DNA from: Fulvia fulva
Taxonomy: Eukaryota; Ascomycota; Dothideomycetes; Mycosphaerellales; Mycosphaerellaceae
NCBI RefSeq assembly: GCF_020509005.1
Contig: NC_063012.1
Location: 3,720,001 to 3,784,000, forward strand
Direction: 5' to 3'
DNA length: 64,000 bases
Below the pieces are notes generated by a model. The model saw only the letters and a program-made list of their open reading frames with translations, had not been told where the DNA came from and did no database searches. Positions 23,664 to 36,146 of the stretch are shown piece by piece. Position 1 is the stretch's first letter. The number at the start of each line of letters is the position of its first letter. Made by a program: the position numbers and the translations under genes.

Positions 23664-26600
23664 CTCATACTTAGGCTATATAGTCTCCTATAATCCCTTT
23701 ACGTAAGCTAGAGCTACCTTATAAAGTTTTAGAACTACTAGCTATTAAGGGGCTTTATTAACCTATTAGTAGCTATATCCTTTATATAGTAGTAGTCTAC
23801 TATAATCTTCTTCTACTACTAGAGATATCTAATATAGTTATATACAACATTAATATACTTTGACCTTTTATATATATAGGTATCTTTAATAAGTATTAAA
23901 GCGGCTTAGTTGTTACCTATAAGCTTAACTAGCCTTAGCTCGTTAATAGTGCCCTTGCTTACCCTTATACTCGGCTAGAAAGAGCTCTTTCCTACTAGTT
24001 CTAGGCACCCTATTTCCCTAAGGATAGTAGCAAGAAATTGTGACTACTTTACGGCTACGTTTATAGCTATAAACTTAGCTTCTATTGTTAATGTTATAAT
24101 AGACTTCTACTTCCTACTTATCTAGGACATAGGTAATCTATAAAGGAACCACACGTATCCTAGAATTAAGACTCTATCTACTTTGTCTATAGCGTAGTTA
24201 GAGTCCGAGTATCCCTAGAGACTGCCCCCTCCCTTTCTATATATAAGACCTAGGTCTAGGTATAACCGTAGGTATCGGGAGAGTTTCTTTAAAGCCTTTA
24301 TATACTACTACGATGGATCAGCAACATATAAGCTAATTCTTCTAAGGGGGAATGCTAAGTCTGGCCTTGTTATTGTTATTAGCTATATCTAGGTACTATT
24401 ATAGCTCGAGTAATCCTGTTTGTTATACCTCTTATCTATAGGAGCCGTAGGTACTAAATGCTCGTAGCTCTCTATAGATAAGTAGGTTAGCGTAGCCTTC
24501 TCTCTAGCTATGTTCATCTTAGCTAAGTTAGCGTAGATATAGTGTCCTTAATTAAGCTTTAGAGTAGCTTAGGACCTATCTCTTATAATCCTTATTCTAA
24601 GGATCTTCGTAGGTTTACTAAGATCTTTAATCTTAAACACTTTTCTAAGCTTAGCCTTAAACTACTAAACATCTAATAGCTTCGGAGCTACAATAGGTAT
24701 ATTATCTATATAGGTAAGGACTATAAGGTCTCTATCCGTATAGATAAGTAGGTATAGATCTTCCTAGGACTAGGTAAATCTAATCTTCTCTAGCTTCGTA
24801 ATATAGAGCTTGTTCTAGTCTCTAGCTACTTACTTAAGCCTATAAAGGCTTCGTAGGACCTTAGACACTATGTTTAGAGGTGCTTTAACTCCTAGGGGTA
24901 GGATTATATAGATGTCTTTAAGAAGGCTACTTTAGGTAAAAGTATTATTTATATCTACTAGGTATATCTCGAGATCTCTCTTATACACTACTACTATAAA
25001 TACTCGGAGAGTATTATATCTAACAGTAGGTATAAAGGTCTCTTCGAAGTCAACCCTATATTTCTATAAAAACCCTCTTATAACTAGTCTTACCTTGAAC
25101 TTCTTAATAGCTCTACTAATATTCTTTTTATATCAAAGACCTACCTAGAAGTAATTAGATTCGTACCCTTTAGCGGTACAACTGCTTCCTAGGTGTTATT
25201 ACTTACTAAGGTAATAAGTTCGTTCTCGATTACCTCCTTCTATATATATCCCTATTAAGAGTCTCCTACGGCTACCTTATAGGACTTTAGGATTAGTACT
25301 TCCTACTAATAGGCTATAGCCTACCTAATAGTAGCAAATGTATATTCTTCTACGTTGTTTAGAATCTCCTCTACCTAGCTTATTATAGGGTCTAGATAGA
25401 ATATCTAGGCGATAAGAGCCTTATAGTGTTTAGCCTTATACTCTTTAGAGTTATTATCTCCGTCCCCCCTTAACCTCTTATTGCCTATAACCTGAGGTGG
25501 CGCTAGGTATTCGGATAGGTCGAACTGAACGACATCTTCTTTTTCTTTTCTTAGAGTACCCTAATCTCTAAACTTCTAGTATTCCCTAATGTCCTTTAGG
25601 GGAGGGGGAAGTTATATAAATAGCGGTTACTATAGTATTAATAACTTAGGTAGGTTCTGTATAGATCTACCGTTATTGGCCTTCGATAGTGTTAAAACCG
25701 CCTTAATATTTTCTCCTAGCCTTCGTAACGGTGTCTCTAATAATCACCTATCGGAAAATTTCGCCCTAAAGGGCTTCCTCCTAATAGGATTACGCTATAG
25801 CGCTCGACTCGGCTAGTTAGTAAAGGTGATACTAAGATCTATATCTCCCCCCTTCTTATTCTTAAACTAGTCGACGTGACTATACGCTTTTATAGCTTTT
25901 ATGTCGAGATCCTAGAACAGCTATTGTTTTGTAGTGTTTTCTAAGTAGCCTATAAACACGGCTTCTTTTCCTCGGTTGATTAACTTGTCTCTCCTTAAGC
26001 CTTAAGGTTAGCCTCTTAGGTCTATATAGACTATAGCTTTGTATCCCTAGACGTAGAAATGGTCGACTAACGGTACTTAGCTAGTAAAGGCTTCTTCTAG
26101 TAAAAGTGTAATACTATTAATGATCGGACTATTAGGCAGTCTGTTTCTGATTATAGTCTATGCTTATAAAGCTTCTAGCTAGAACTTAACTAGTATACTA
26201 GAGTCTTTAAGTATAGCCCGGACTATGTTCTTAGAGGCTTAAATTGACCTTTCTATAGGTCTATTCTAAAGAGAGTTATAGGCATTAGTTGTGTCTATCT
26301 AAGTACTAAACTCCTTCTCCTACTCTTTTAGTAAGGCGAGAATTTCCTTTATACTATTACTACGGATCGTAGATAGAAAGTACCTTGACTACCGTTCTAC
26401 CTAGACCTTCTAATCCCGTAGGGCTATAGGAGCGTCGCTCCTAGCCTTTAAAGGGATTACCTACTTCTTCCTAGAGAAGTTATCTATAATCTTAAGCTAA
26501 TATCTATATCCTAGCCTAGAGACCCGACCTAAAAAGGCCTATAGATATTAATAGAGATGAGGGCCAGCCTCTCCCCTTTCCTCTCTATAGCAGGTCCTTT

Positions 26601-28733
26601 AAGCTTCCTTATGTTTATAAGGGAGTAGACCTTATAGTTCTAGTATTTAGAAGGAATAGAAATAGGATCTTTCTTATTAGTAACTCTATATAGGTTTCTT
26701 AGCAGTCCCTTGCTAAGGTATATACATCTTCTATACTATAGCTCCTACTAATCTTCGGACTTAGTATTAGCTATAGCGGTGCCGTTACGTTCTTAAGAGA
26801 GTATGCTAGTATACTATAGCTTAAGAATTTCCGAGATCGAGTAGATAAACGGTACTCCTCCTCGAAGTTTGGTCTAGACAACGGGTTTACTAGACAAGGA
26901 TTTTAGGGTGAAACTAGGTAGTTAGATAGCAAACTATTAGCTAAACTAATTCTACGAAACAAGACTAACTCTAAGGCTAGGAACAAATAGGACATTTTCT
27001 AAGACAATTTGCTTTCTAGAAGGACTACCTATTACTACACTTCCTATATGTGTAGCTTATAGATAGCCACCCCTAACCTTAATCTACTTCCTCTTTTAAA
27101 GAGGCTTTAGTGTCCTAAATAGTGACTTTTAGTCAGTTATATATAATGATATATAAGAGTTAAGTAACTACTCGGACGAGGGGTACTTACCTTTAGCTTC
27201 TATAGTAGAATAGACAACCTTATTAACATCATTATCTTCTAATAGTATCTTAGAGTCTAATACGTCTTCCTAGGTCGTATAGGCCCTTATAGGCTTCTTA
27301 CTAGAGGAGGCCTTTAGCTTACGGCTCTCCTTTATCTACTTTATAAGATCTGTTATTACCTTAACAACATTACGAAGGTTTAGTAATAATAACCTCCTAC
27401 AAGGTAGTAACGGTTGTCTCTTAGTAGGGTAGGTAACCCTAGCTAGTTTTTCCTTGTTCCTAATAGCCTACTGAGCTGTAGAAAGGTGTAGGCACTTACT
27501 TATAAAATAGTTACTATTATAGAGATAGTACGTAAGCTTACCCTAGAAACCCTTCTTAGCGAATATAGCTGTCTCTTAACAAATTATTGATTCTTGCTTC
27601 TCCCTAAGAATTATAAGAATGTCTTGTAGTAAGAGATTTACCTAGGCATTAATTGTATCGCGAATTGAGCTAAATGAGTCTAGTAGAGCTACTAAGAGTT
27701 ACTAGATCTTTCTGTCCTTAGTCTCGATGTCTTAGAACTAAGGCGAGATTAAAACAGCCCTCCTTACAATTAAGCTAAGCTCCTACTAGGCGTCATCTAT
27801 TAACTAGTCCTCTGTTATTACGAAATTAGTGTATTGCTAAAGCAAACTTCTTCTAGTAGCGAGAAGTCTTCTCTTATATTTAGCTTTAGCCTATTCCTAT
27901 AACTCCTTCGTATACCGGATCTCGTATATTATCTCTTAGTCATCTATCGACAGACAGATATATATCTTATATAGGGCCGTTATATTGTACCGTCTATACG
28001 ATACCTTCCTTATCGCTTAATCTAAAGGAAGGGATGACTCCGATAATATAGAGGGTGTCGCTATAGATAGGGTTATAGCGGGAACGTCCGTAATAATGTC
28101 TTCGAGGACCTAGTTAACCTACTTTAATACTAGGTATATTCTTATTAGCTTGAACTATATTTCGTGGTTCTCTCTTATTAGAATAGGTACTACTCTCTTT
28201 CTTATAAACCTAGTCTCGTTCTCTATTTTTTGTAAGTTAAGGGACAGGTTAGCTACCCTTAGGTAAAAGGATATATTTAGTCGTACGCGATCGGATCGAA
28301 ATAGGATAAACCGAACGCGAGGTTGATAGCGGAGAGGATAGCTATCCGCCGGGAAGAGGAGGAAAGTCGGTCGGTAAGGATCGTATTAGTACTAAGACAC
28401 TATAGCGTAACTCTCTTAGTAGAGGGGGTTTCTAAGACACTACGGCTCCCTTAGAATAAACAGTTAGTCGATACGAACGCGATGTCCGGAGAGCGACTCT
28501 TCTTAGTAAGCTCGCCTACTTGTCTAAGGTATTAGTATAGGCTCCCTAACTCGGAGTCTAATAGTGCCTCACTAGGCTCTTTTACGTCTTATATACACCT
28601 ATAGCACGGCTATAGCTTCCTATATAAGGCGAGTACGGCCTCTAGTCTACCTTCCTTTTGTTCTAAAGAGGAATAACTCTAATACGACTTTATCGAGGGT
28701 AAAATACCGAGTTACTAACCCGGGCTTATAACC
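23664..28733 (-). pseudogene. Copia gag-pol polyprotein relic
   Basis: Read on the minus strand through stops. Gag lies at about 28600-27500 and integrase at about 27000-26000; both are placed mainly by order. Reverse transcriptase lies at about 25250-24400, with the catalytic block LTYIDNIPIVA near 24700-24740, where the usual YVDD reads YIDN; D-to-N is a typical RIP change. RNase H lies at about 24160-23700, with TIEAKFIAINVA near 24060-24090, the counterpart of the Copia TTEAEYIA motif. RIP has inserted many stops and destroyed catalytic residues, so the element is dead. It was presumably once a single gag-pol frame, as is usual for Copia. Confidence 0.75.
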
Positions 28734-28967
28734 TATTAAATAGGTACGAGTTACGTAGTAGTAGAAGACGGCGGATTATACGAAAGACGAAGAAGGACCT
28801 AATAGGATAGCGTATATCTATATATAGTATCGCTAGTATTAGTATAGATAGATACTAGGTGTCCGGATGTTTACTAGCCTATAGGCTAGTAAACCCTGGT
28901 TACGTAATCTAGTTATATAACACACCTAGACCTATATACTTAATATACGGCCTATATATTCTTAATA
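28734..28967 (-). repeat. Copia 5' LTR
   Basis: A 234 bp LTR closely matching the 23428 copy, with a symmetric 24 bp palindrome at 28870-28893. Directly inside it, the minus strand reads GGTTATAAGCCCGGG, a plausible primer-binding site; the tRNA was not identified. Confidence 0.85.
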
Positions 28968-29384
28968 GTCGGGAATCTTCTATATCCGATTATCTTCTTC
29001 CTCCTCTTCTAGTAACTCGTCGAGGATCGCCCGCTACTATTCGGCGTACTTAGTAGGATCGAGTCTAACTATCGTATCGTCTAACTACGTATATTCGTCG
29101 GCTCGGGTAAAGAGTTCTAAGTTTCGAGTAAGTCTAGCTAGGCGACTAATACGCGAAGTATCGTCGCCGCTATAGCTATTTACTCTAGCTATAATATAAG
29201 TTATACCTTAAGCGGCGGCTTCTAAGAAGAGAGTACTACGCTACCTATCGCTTATACTAAGGAAGTCGCTATATATTACGACTTCCGAAGATACGCGATA
29301 TCGCGGCTTCGAGTACGCGGAGTCGCGGCTTTTTTCGTAAGCGGCGCTATATATAGTAGCGTCCTTATTAAAGAGCTATCGAAG
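28968..29384 (-). mobile_element. Gypsy-1 5' leader / gag start
   Basis: Sequence between the Copia insertion and the Gypsy-1 5' LTR. It is RIP-mutated and has no open frame. By position it holds the leader, the primer-binding site and perhaps the first gag codons of Gypsy-1; I could not recognise the tRNA primer. Confidence 0.5.
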
Positions 29385-29584
29385 TGTTATAAGGCTATAG
29401 TAGGCGAGTATAGTAGTAGTTTATTAACGAAGTCAATAGCTAAAGAGAGAAGGTAGCTCTAAGAGAGAGAGGGCTTCTAAAGGGAAGTAGAGGTCGCGCT
29501 CGGGCCGAGCTTAGTCATCAATGTCACGTGATCACGAGTCACGTGACCCGATCTAAATCCTCTACTTACGGAGCTGCCGTAATA
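29385..29584 (-). repeat. Gypsy-1 5' LTR
   Basis: A 200 bp copy of the LTR at 5072, with two CACGTG palindromes in 29524-29547. The outer flank CCCTC differs from the flank of the other LTR. Confidence 0.8.
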
Positions 29585-29639
29585 CCCTCTTTCGTACCCT
29601 CTGACCTACGACTCTTCTTTAACTATTCTATAGCCTTTA

Positions 29640-31115
29640 ACGACTCGACGACTACCTATAACGATCTAACTCTATACTCTAAGACCCCGCCGTACTAGAG
29701 ACGCTTTCGTTTACGAGATTAGCGCTTTATAAGAGTCTCAACTTATCGTTTAAGCTTAGAGTTACGAGCTCTAAGAAGCGTATTCTCTTATAGTATTACT
29801 TCGCCGCCTTTTATAAGCTAAGAGAAGCTATTATAAGCTGTTTTAGAGTTGCTTAGTATAGCGTCGTATATAAGCTTAGATTACGACGTAAACTCCTTCG
29901 AATTACTCGGAGTTTAAGACTACTATAATGCCGTCTAAGGCGGAGGTAGTCCTAGCGGGATTCGTAGGCGTATATTAAGGTAGTTAAGTACTACTTACGC
30001 GTTAATAGGAACTAACCCTATAGCCTTAAAGGCCTTCTTATAGTTTAACGCGGTAAATATATCGAAAAACGCGTCTTTAAACGCCGGAAGGAAGGTTTCT
30101 TTTTTAATATAGAAGACGCGCTAACGCGCTAAGTCCCGTACGCGTTATAAGTACTTTAGTTTAAACGGCGTAAAACAAACTACGTTAAGAGGCTATAGGA
30201 TATACGGCGAATACGCTAGTATATAGAGCGTAAGGATCTTATAGTCTAGATAGTAGTCCTTAAAACCCTAGTTAAAATAGCTCTTATAGCCGTCTAAAAT
30301 AAGTAACCTATAGCTACCTATAGAACGCGCCTCTATATACGCGTTAAAGTGCTTTAACTACTCGAGGCTAAGTATATTATTTATCTATCTATTCTCGGAG
30401 ACCGTAAGCTTCTAATTCTACGGTATATCTACGTCTTCGTACTATACTAAAATGTAGACGCGCCCTTTATAGATAATAAAGGGCGGGGTCGAGTAGCTAG
30501 CGGTATAGATACTCTAAACAACTATAACCTACTCTCTACTACTAGGCTAAGTAGCCGTAGGGCGACAGTATTATTCTAAGCTAGTAACGACTTTTATAGA
30601 GCTAATTATATCTATTTAAAAGCCCGTCTTATTAAAGTTATAGATATCCTCGTTATATATACTATACTTAGTAATCGTCTCTTATATAAGCTTAAGCTAG
30701 GCGCTTATAACTTCTAGATCTTTCTAGAGTATTCTCTAACGGTCCTTCGCTCGGTTAAAGGCCGTTTTAAGCTCGGTAGAGCGCAAAATAAATCTCTCTA
30801 CCTAGTTCTTACCTACCGGATCCGCGTCGCGTTTACCGAGTAGCTTATCCGCTATATCTACTACCTTACTAAGGGTAGGCCCGAATCCTCGCGAATCGAG
30901 GTCGAGGATATATTAAATAATCGTCTATTCTTCGGTTAACGTAAGTTTATACTAGATAGGGCGAGTATCGACGCGAGGAGTAATTCCGTAGTACCGGCTA
31001 GTTAGCGTCGAATAAGGTACGTAGAATACTATAGCTACGCGTAGGAGACTCGGAAATTGGCCCTAATAATAGGTAGAGAGGGTAAGAGCAATTCTGCCTT
31101 CTTTATTAGACGATT
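29640..31115 (-). pseudogene. Fot1/pogo-like (Tc1-mariner) transposase relic
   Basis: A near-full-length transposase of about 490 codons read on the minus strand through RIP stops. The N-terminal helix-turn-helix/CENP-B-type DNA-binding part lies at about 31110-30750, with TLTEEQTIIQYILDLDSRGF-type residues near 30900-30960 followed by a GKN motif. The DDE catalytic part follows. The first catalytic Asp region reads YNFNKTGF near 30640, so the family Asp is now Asn. The second lies in LLILDGYKSY near 30300, and the third region reads LQPLNVV near 30190, again with Asn for Asp. Both replacements are expected G-to-A changes. Terminal inverted repeats were not identified with confidence, so the element ends are open. 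It lies between the Gypsy-1 LTR and LINE-C. Confidence 0.8.
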
Positions 31116-31329
31116 ATATATTATATAGAATTAGACCGTTAATACAACCTAATAGGAAGTCGCGATCGAATCGGCGCTATTACTATATACGACATATTCG
31201 AAAGCCCTCATTAAGGCTATTCTAACGATCTATAAAGTAGACTAGATTGAGATACTATTAAGAAGGACTACCTATAAAGCGAGCTTAAAGGAAGACATAA
31301 TAATAGCGATCGTAGGAAACGACTAGGAG

Positions 31330-32565
31330 TAGGAGAGTAACGAGTGGAAGGAGGTCTATAGGAAGGTAGAAACAATGGCAATAGTAGGAGATAGCGAGCA
31401 CCTAGAAAGAGTACTTAAGGGGATGATTTTAGAGCTCCTTAGAGGGCTAAAGGCACTAAGGAGCCAAATAGGACAGATTATTAACAGGACAGTAGTAGTA
31501 GTAGTAGTAAAGAAGAGGACATAGGAAGGCTAGAAACTAAGCTAACTAACCTAGGTAGCAGTTATATCCCAAAACCCTCCCCCCTAGAAAACAACTATTA
31601 AGGTCTACATTTCCGACTAGTAAGAGCAGAAAGAGATTAAGGGCCTGTTAGGCAAGGAGATTATATAGAAGATTAGGATACAAGGCATTATTAGAGCTAG
31701 GAAAGAGAAGGGAGGTGTCCTTAAGCTGTTTATAGTATAGGAGCAGGATAGGAAGAGGCTAGAGACATAGAAGGAGTGGACAGTTAAAATAGGCAAGACG
31801 GCTAAGGTCTTATACTAACAAAATATAGTTATTGCCTATAGGATGACCACAAAGTTTGACATTAAAGGAGACCTTAAGAGGCTATAGGACTAGAACTAGG
31901 CTGTATATCTAGGGCTATAGATCACAAAAGCAGTATAGGTTAATAGAAAGACAAAGGACACAAAGAGAGAGTCTTCTCTAGTGCTCTAGATAGGCACTAT
32001 AGAATAGGCAAACACCGTGCTTAACAAGGGCATCTTCTAGGAATGTGAAAGAATAGACATAGAAATCTATAGAAGCACCTATAGACTACTGCAATGTTTT
32101 AAGTACTAATAGTATAGTCATATCTCTACTAGATACCTAAGCCAAAAGGACACTTGTTCCTACTGTACTAGTAGCCACAAAGTATAGAATTGCACAGCCC
32201 TAAAGAGTGAAGCTAGATGTGTATACTATGGGAAGAAACACCCTTCCTAGTCCTAAGACTGCACAGCTAGGATTAAGGCAAAGAGGAGGGCAAGAGAAGC
32301 TAGGATCAACACCCCTATCAGATTCTAGACAGGGACAATCACCCAAGAACCCCTAAGGACTGTCTACAACCCTCTAAAAAGAGGCAGAACAGAAGAGACC
32401 ACACAGGCCCAAAACCACCCTGCTATAGGTAGACCAAAATCAATTGTAGTTGTAGGAAGAGACCCGTCACAAAGCAGGCTCAACCTTACCACAATCCTAA
32501 ATAGCAGCTAGTAGCAGGAAGCACGAGAAGACTAGTAGGAGACTAGTATAGATGAGTCATAATTG
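31330..32565 (+). pseudogene. LINE-C ORF1 (gag-like RNA-binding protein), broken
   Basis: Homologous to ORF1 of the intact LINE-A. ORF1 proteins of this group bind the element RNA and form the ribonucleoprotein used for target-primed reverse transcription. The C-terminal zinc-knuckle array is visible at about 32090-32290, with the first knuckle changed (CFKY, Cys to Tyr) and a later one reading CVYYGKKHPS. TAG/TAA stops interrupt the first two thirds. The start codon was not determined. ORF2 follows directly. Confidence 0.7.
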
Positions 32566-32569
32566 AGAC

Positions 32570-35500
32570 ACCTAATCTTACTACTATCCAGTACAATGTT
32601 AACAAAAGCCAGCACAAGGTCTAGAGAAGCTTTCTCTAAGCACTAGACCTAAAGAAACACCTAGTCATTGTAGTCTAGGAACCTTAGATCAACAGCAAAT
32701 CTAATAGACTATCTACTACTAACGACCCAAGGTATCACACACTCCTAGCCAAACAAGGCACCCCTAGAACATGTATGTACATCAGTAAAGAGATGGCAAC
32801 AGACAGCTAGGAACAAATCTAACAGGAAGGGGGAGACATCACCTTAGTCAGACTTAACACTAACTAAGGCAGCATTCACATCTATAGTGTATACAACCCA
32901 CCCCCTAGCTCTAGAAGCAGCACCTAGCTAGGCACACTATAACAGCTGCCAGACATCTTATAGAGTGACTCCTAACACATCGTGCTGGGAGACTTCAACT
33001 TGCACTATCCTACATAGGGATCAGACTTTGCACCTGCCCATCACTTCCTAGCTAACAGACTCCTCTCCACTACCTAAAGCAACAACATGCACCTAGTTAC
33101 CCTAAAGGGCCTAACTACCTAGTCACAGAGAGCAAGCTCAAGCACCATTGACCTGTGCTTTGCATCACATGACCTGCAGCAGAAGGTCACTAGATGCTAG
33201 GTTAACCAGGACTTGGAGTCCTTATCAGATCACCTCCCAATTCAGGTGGAGTTTGAAACACAGACACAGCAGGAAGGAGACCTAGAACCTCAGCTGGCCT
33301 GGAAGGCAGCCAACTGGGAACAGATCAGACAAGACCTAGAACAGAAGCTAGCTGGACTAGAGACCAGGAGACTGGAAACAGCCTTAGACATAGACCAAGC
33401 AGTGGCAGAACTAGTTAGAACAATGCAGGGAACTGCAGCAGCCCACACTAGAGAAAAGAAACAGTCACTGTACCAGAAGCCATTCTGGACAAAGGAATGC
33501 TCAGAGAAGGTCAAGGCAGCTAGGCAGGCCAGGAGAGCCCTTACCCAGAGCCACTCCCAGGAAGCATGGGACAGATACAACCAGGCAACCAGAGACAAGA
33601 AGGCCCAGATCAAGAGGGACAAGATGCTGGAGTGGAGGTCAACAGTTGGATCCATTACCTAGAATCCTAAGAAGATGTGGAAACTAGCAAAGTGGGCAAG
33701 ACAACCCACACAGGACAGAAACATGCTGCCCCAGTTTCTAAACATTGAAGACCAGGAAGGAGTAATCCAACACACTCTCCTAGGAAAGGCACAGGCATTG
33801 GGGAAACATTTCTTTGGCACATAGGTAGAAGCTGACCTACAGGATCTAGAGGGCAGTGTGTATCCAACACCACTAGAGCAATCCTGCACAGTGGGAGAGG
33901 GAGAGATCAAGAGCATCATTAAGACACTCTTAGGAAACAAGGCCCTAGGACCAGATAGGATTCCAAACTTGTTCATCAAGACATATAAGGACCAGATCTC
34001 CCCTGCACTGTCAAACATCTTTTCACAGTACATAGCCTAAGGACACTGCCCTAAACACTTTAAGGAGTCACTGACTGTAGTCTTAAGAAAACTATAGAAA
34101 GAGGACTACACAAAGCTAAAGGTATACAGACCTATTGCCTTACTTAACACACTAGGCAAACTCCTAGAAAAGATCATAGCAGAAAGGCTAACAAACCTAG
34201 CTAAAGAACATAGAATCCTTCCTAAAGAACAGATAGGAGGCAGGAAACAAAGATCAACACTAACAGCTATAGAACTTATCACAGAGCAGATCAAGACCCT
34301 GTAGCACTTTAGGAACAACAAAGTAGCCACACTCCTCTCACTAGACATATCAGGAGCCTTTAACAATGTCTTATACTAGAGGCTGATCCACATCCTAAAA
34401 CAGAAGGTTATCCCTAACTAGATAGTCCAGTTCATCTAGTCCTTCCTTAGAGGCAGAACCACAAGACTAAGATTAGGCAGATACAAATCTGACAGCATGC
34501 CTATAGAGATAGGAATCCTATATGGATCAACAATGTCTCCAATCCTGTTTCTCCTATTTATGGCAGACCTACCAGCAAAGCTAAACTCTAGAAACACATC
34601 AGCCTTAGGGTTTGTGGATGACACAAACATCCTAGCCTGGTTAGACAGCATAGAAGAGAACTGCAGAATCTTGTAGAAGAAACATAAGGAATGTAAGGAA
34701 TGGGCCAGGAAACATAGAGCTAGATTTGCCCTAGAGAAGTATCAACTCATCTACTTTAGTAGAGCTAGAAACAGACACAATATGCAAGCCCCAATCACTA
34801 TTCAGGGACACACAACAGAACCCTCAAGTGAATTAAGGGTGCTAGGAATATGGATGGATCCAAAGCTCAGCTGGGGACCACAGGTCAAGAAAGCACAGGC
34901 AAGAGCAGACAACAACAGGCAATCAATTGACAGGCTTACAGCCTCCACATGGGGAGCCACATTTGCGAAAGCAAAGGTTATGTACAAGGCCATTGTGAAG
35001 CCGGCCATGCTATATGGAGCCCAGATCTGGTCAGCCTAAGACAAGATCCCAAAGAGAATTGCAGATCCCATCAGCAGAGCCCAAGCCTCCTGTCTGAAAA
35101 AGGTGCTTGGAGCATACAAGTCAACTCCAACAAGGGTGGTCGAAATGGAGTCTGGCTCCCCACCAGCCAAGCTCTACCTTCAAGGGTTGAGATACCAGTA
35201 TGCAGGAAAGACGTCTGCATACCCAGCCCAGCTAGTAATCCAGAAGGCAGTCAACAAAATCAGGAGCCAGTGCACAAGAAGGCACAGACAAGCAAGACCC
35301 AATCCAGCCCCACAGAAGCAGCAGGACCTGCAGAAGTTCAAAGAACTAACAGAACAGCTGCACCTAGCCCAGCAGGAACAGGACAGAAGGGCTCAAGGGA
35401 GAGGATCAGCAGCCAGCCAAGGGAAGAAGCAACAGTCTCTAGCTGAAAGGATGGCAGGACTCCTCTGGAAGACTGAATGGACAAGAACCCCACAGAGGCC

Positions 35501-35945
35501 AGGAACCCCAAAGGCACTCCAACAGTTTGGTAGCCACAACTACCTACTGTACTCAGACCTGACCAGGTCAGAAGCAAGCATAGCAATACAAATCCGCTCT
35601 GAACACATCGGAGTCAGGGCATACCTGCATCAGAGAAAAGTCCCAGGTATCGAAGACAAGAGTTGCCCATGCGGCTACCTGTCCCAGAATGTCGAACATA
35701 GACTTCTGGTTTGCAAAGAATGGAGTACAGGGAGAGGTGAATGGAGGGCAAGGGCAAGGAACAGAAACTTCCAAGCCATGATCAGCAATCAGGGAGACCT
35801 CCAGAGAATTACAAGGTGGATCATCCACCAAGGATTTTTGGAGCAGTTCTCTCTTACTAGGGAAACAGAGAGATGGATTGAGGAGAGAAAGAAGGAGGAG
35901 GAGAGCAGGAAGAGGGGGACAACTCTAGGGTTGCAGACAAGGTAG
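32570..35945 (+). pseudogene. LINE-C ORF2 (EN-RT), partly open
   Basis: Homologous to the 1,117-aa ORF2 of LINE-A and in one uninterrupted register; the open stretches at 33213-33662, 33858-34040, 34782-35039 and 35103-35945 are all in the same frame, so substitutions rather than indels broke it. Endonuclease motifs are near 32590-33240 (GDFN near 32990, SDHLP near 33227). Reverse transcriptase blocks lie at about 34130-34640, with FVDDTN intact near 34610. The C-terminal CPCGYLSQNVEHRLLVC block lies near 35666-35716 and ends the last 280-aa open stretch. Several TAG stops remain (for example around 34380 and 34440). It cannot encode a full enzyme. Confidence 0.85.
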
Positions 35946-36146
35946 TCAGAGGCTAACCACCATGACACTAGTGCACCCTAATGGAAGGAAAACTGAGAAC
36001 TCATGGCAAGGAAGCTATTAGAGAAGGAGAGGAGGTTTTTACCTAGGAATAGATTTCCTACCTTATGCAGTAACATATATAGACATAAACCCGCATGGGC
36101 CGGAGGGCACCACAACGGGTAAATGAATCATCTATCTATCTATATA

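Larger units (their letters stand above)
23428..28967 (-). mobile_element. Ty1/Copia LTR retrotransposon, complete, RIP-mutated
   Basis: A 5,540 bp element bounded by ~235 bp LTRs at 23428-23663 and 28734-28967 and by the 5 bp duplication GTCGG (23423-23427 and 28968-28972). Both element ends are therefore exact. Coding order on the minus strand is gag, then integrase, reverse transcriptase and RNase H, which marks it as Copia, not Gypsy. It inserted into the 5' part of Gypsy-1. Confidence 0.9.
5072..29584 (-). mobile_element. Gypsy-1, Ty3/Gypsy LTR retrotransposon (nested host)
   Basis: A minus-strand Ty3/Gypsy element of about 7.5 kb once the nested insertions (LINE-B with its chimera, Copia, solo LTR) are subtracted. 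Two ~200 bp LTRs bound it (5072-5271 and 29385-29584). Order on the minus strand is gag, protease region, reverse transcriptase, RNase H, integrase, as in Ty3/Gypsy. A polypurine tract (AAAGGGGGGG on the minus strand, about 5276-5287) sits directly inside the lower LTR, which fixes the orientation. All frames are broken by RIP. The bases outside the two LTRs do not match (TATAG against CCCTC), so either the flanks were rearranged or the LTRs come from a recombinant. Confidence 0.8.
31132..36140 (+). mobile_element. LINE-C, full-length, partly RIP-mutated
   Basis: A ~5.0 kb Tad1/MGL-like LINE with 5' leader, ORF1, ORF2, 3' untranslated region and TATC tail. The likely target duplication is TATATAGAAT (about 31122-31131) against TATATAGAGT (36141-36150), one mismatch. 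RIP is uneven: strong to about 32000, light at 32100-33660, stronger at 33660-34780 and light again to the end. The 5' end shares AAAGCCCTCATTAAGGC with LINE-B. Confidence 0.85.

Noticed and set aside
29595..31084. TACCCTCT-type 14 bp inverted repeats as Fot1 TIRs
   Set aside because: The right-hand match falls inside the transposase N-terminal coding sequence, so it cannot be the element end.
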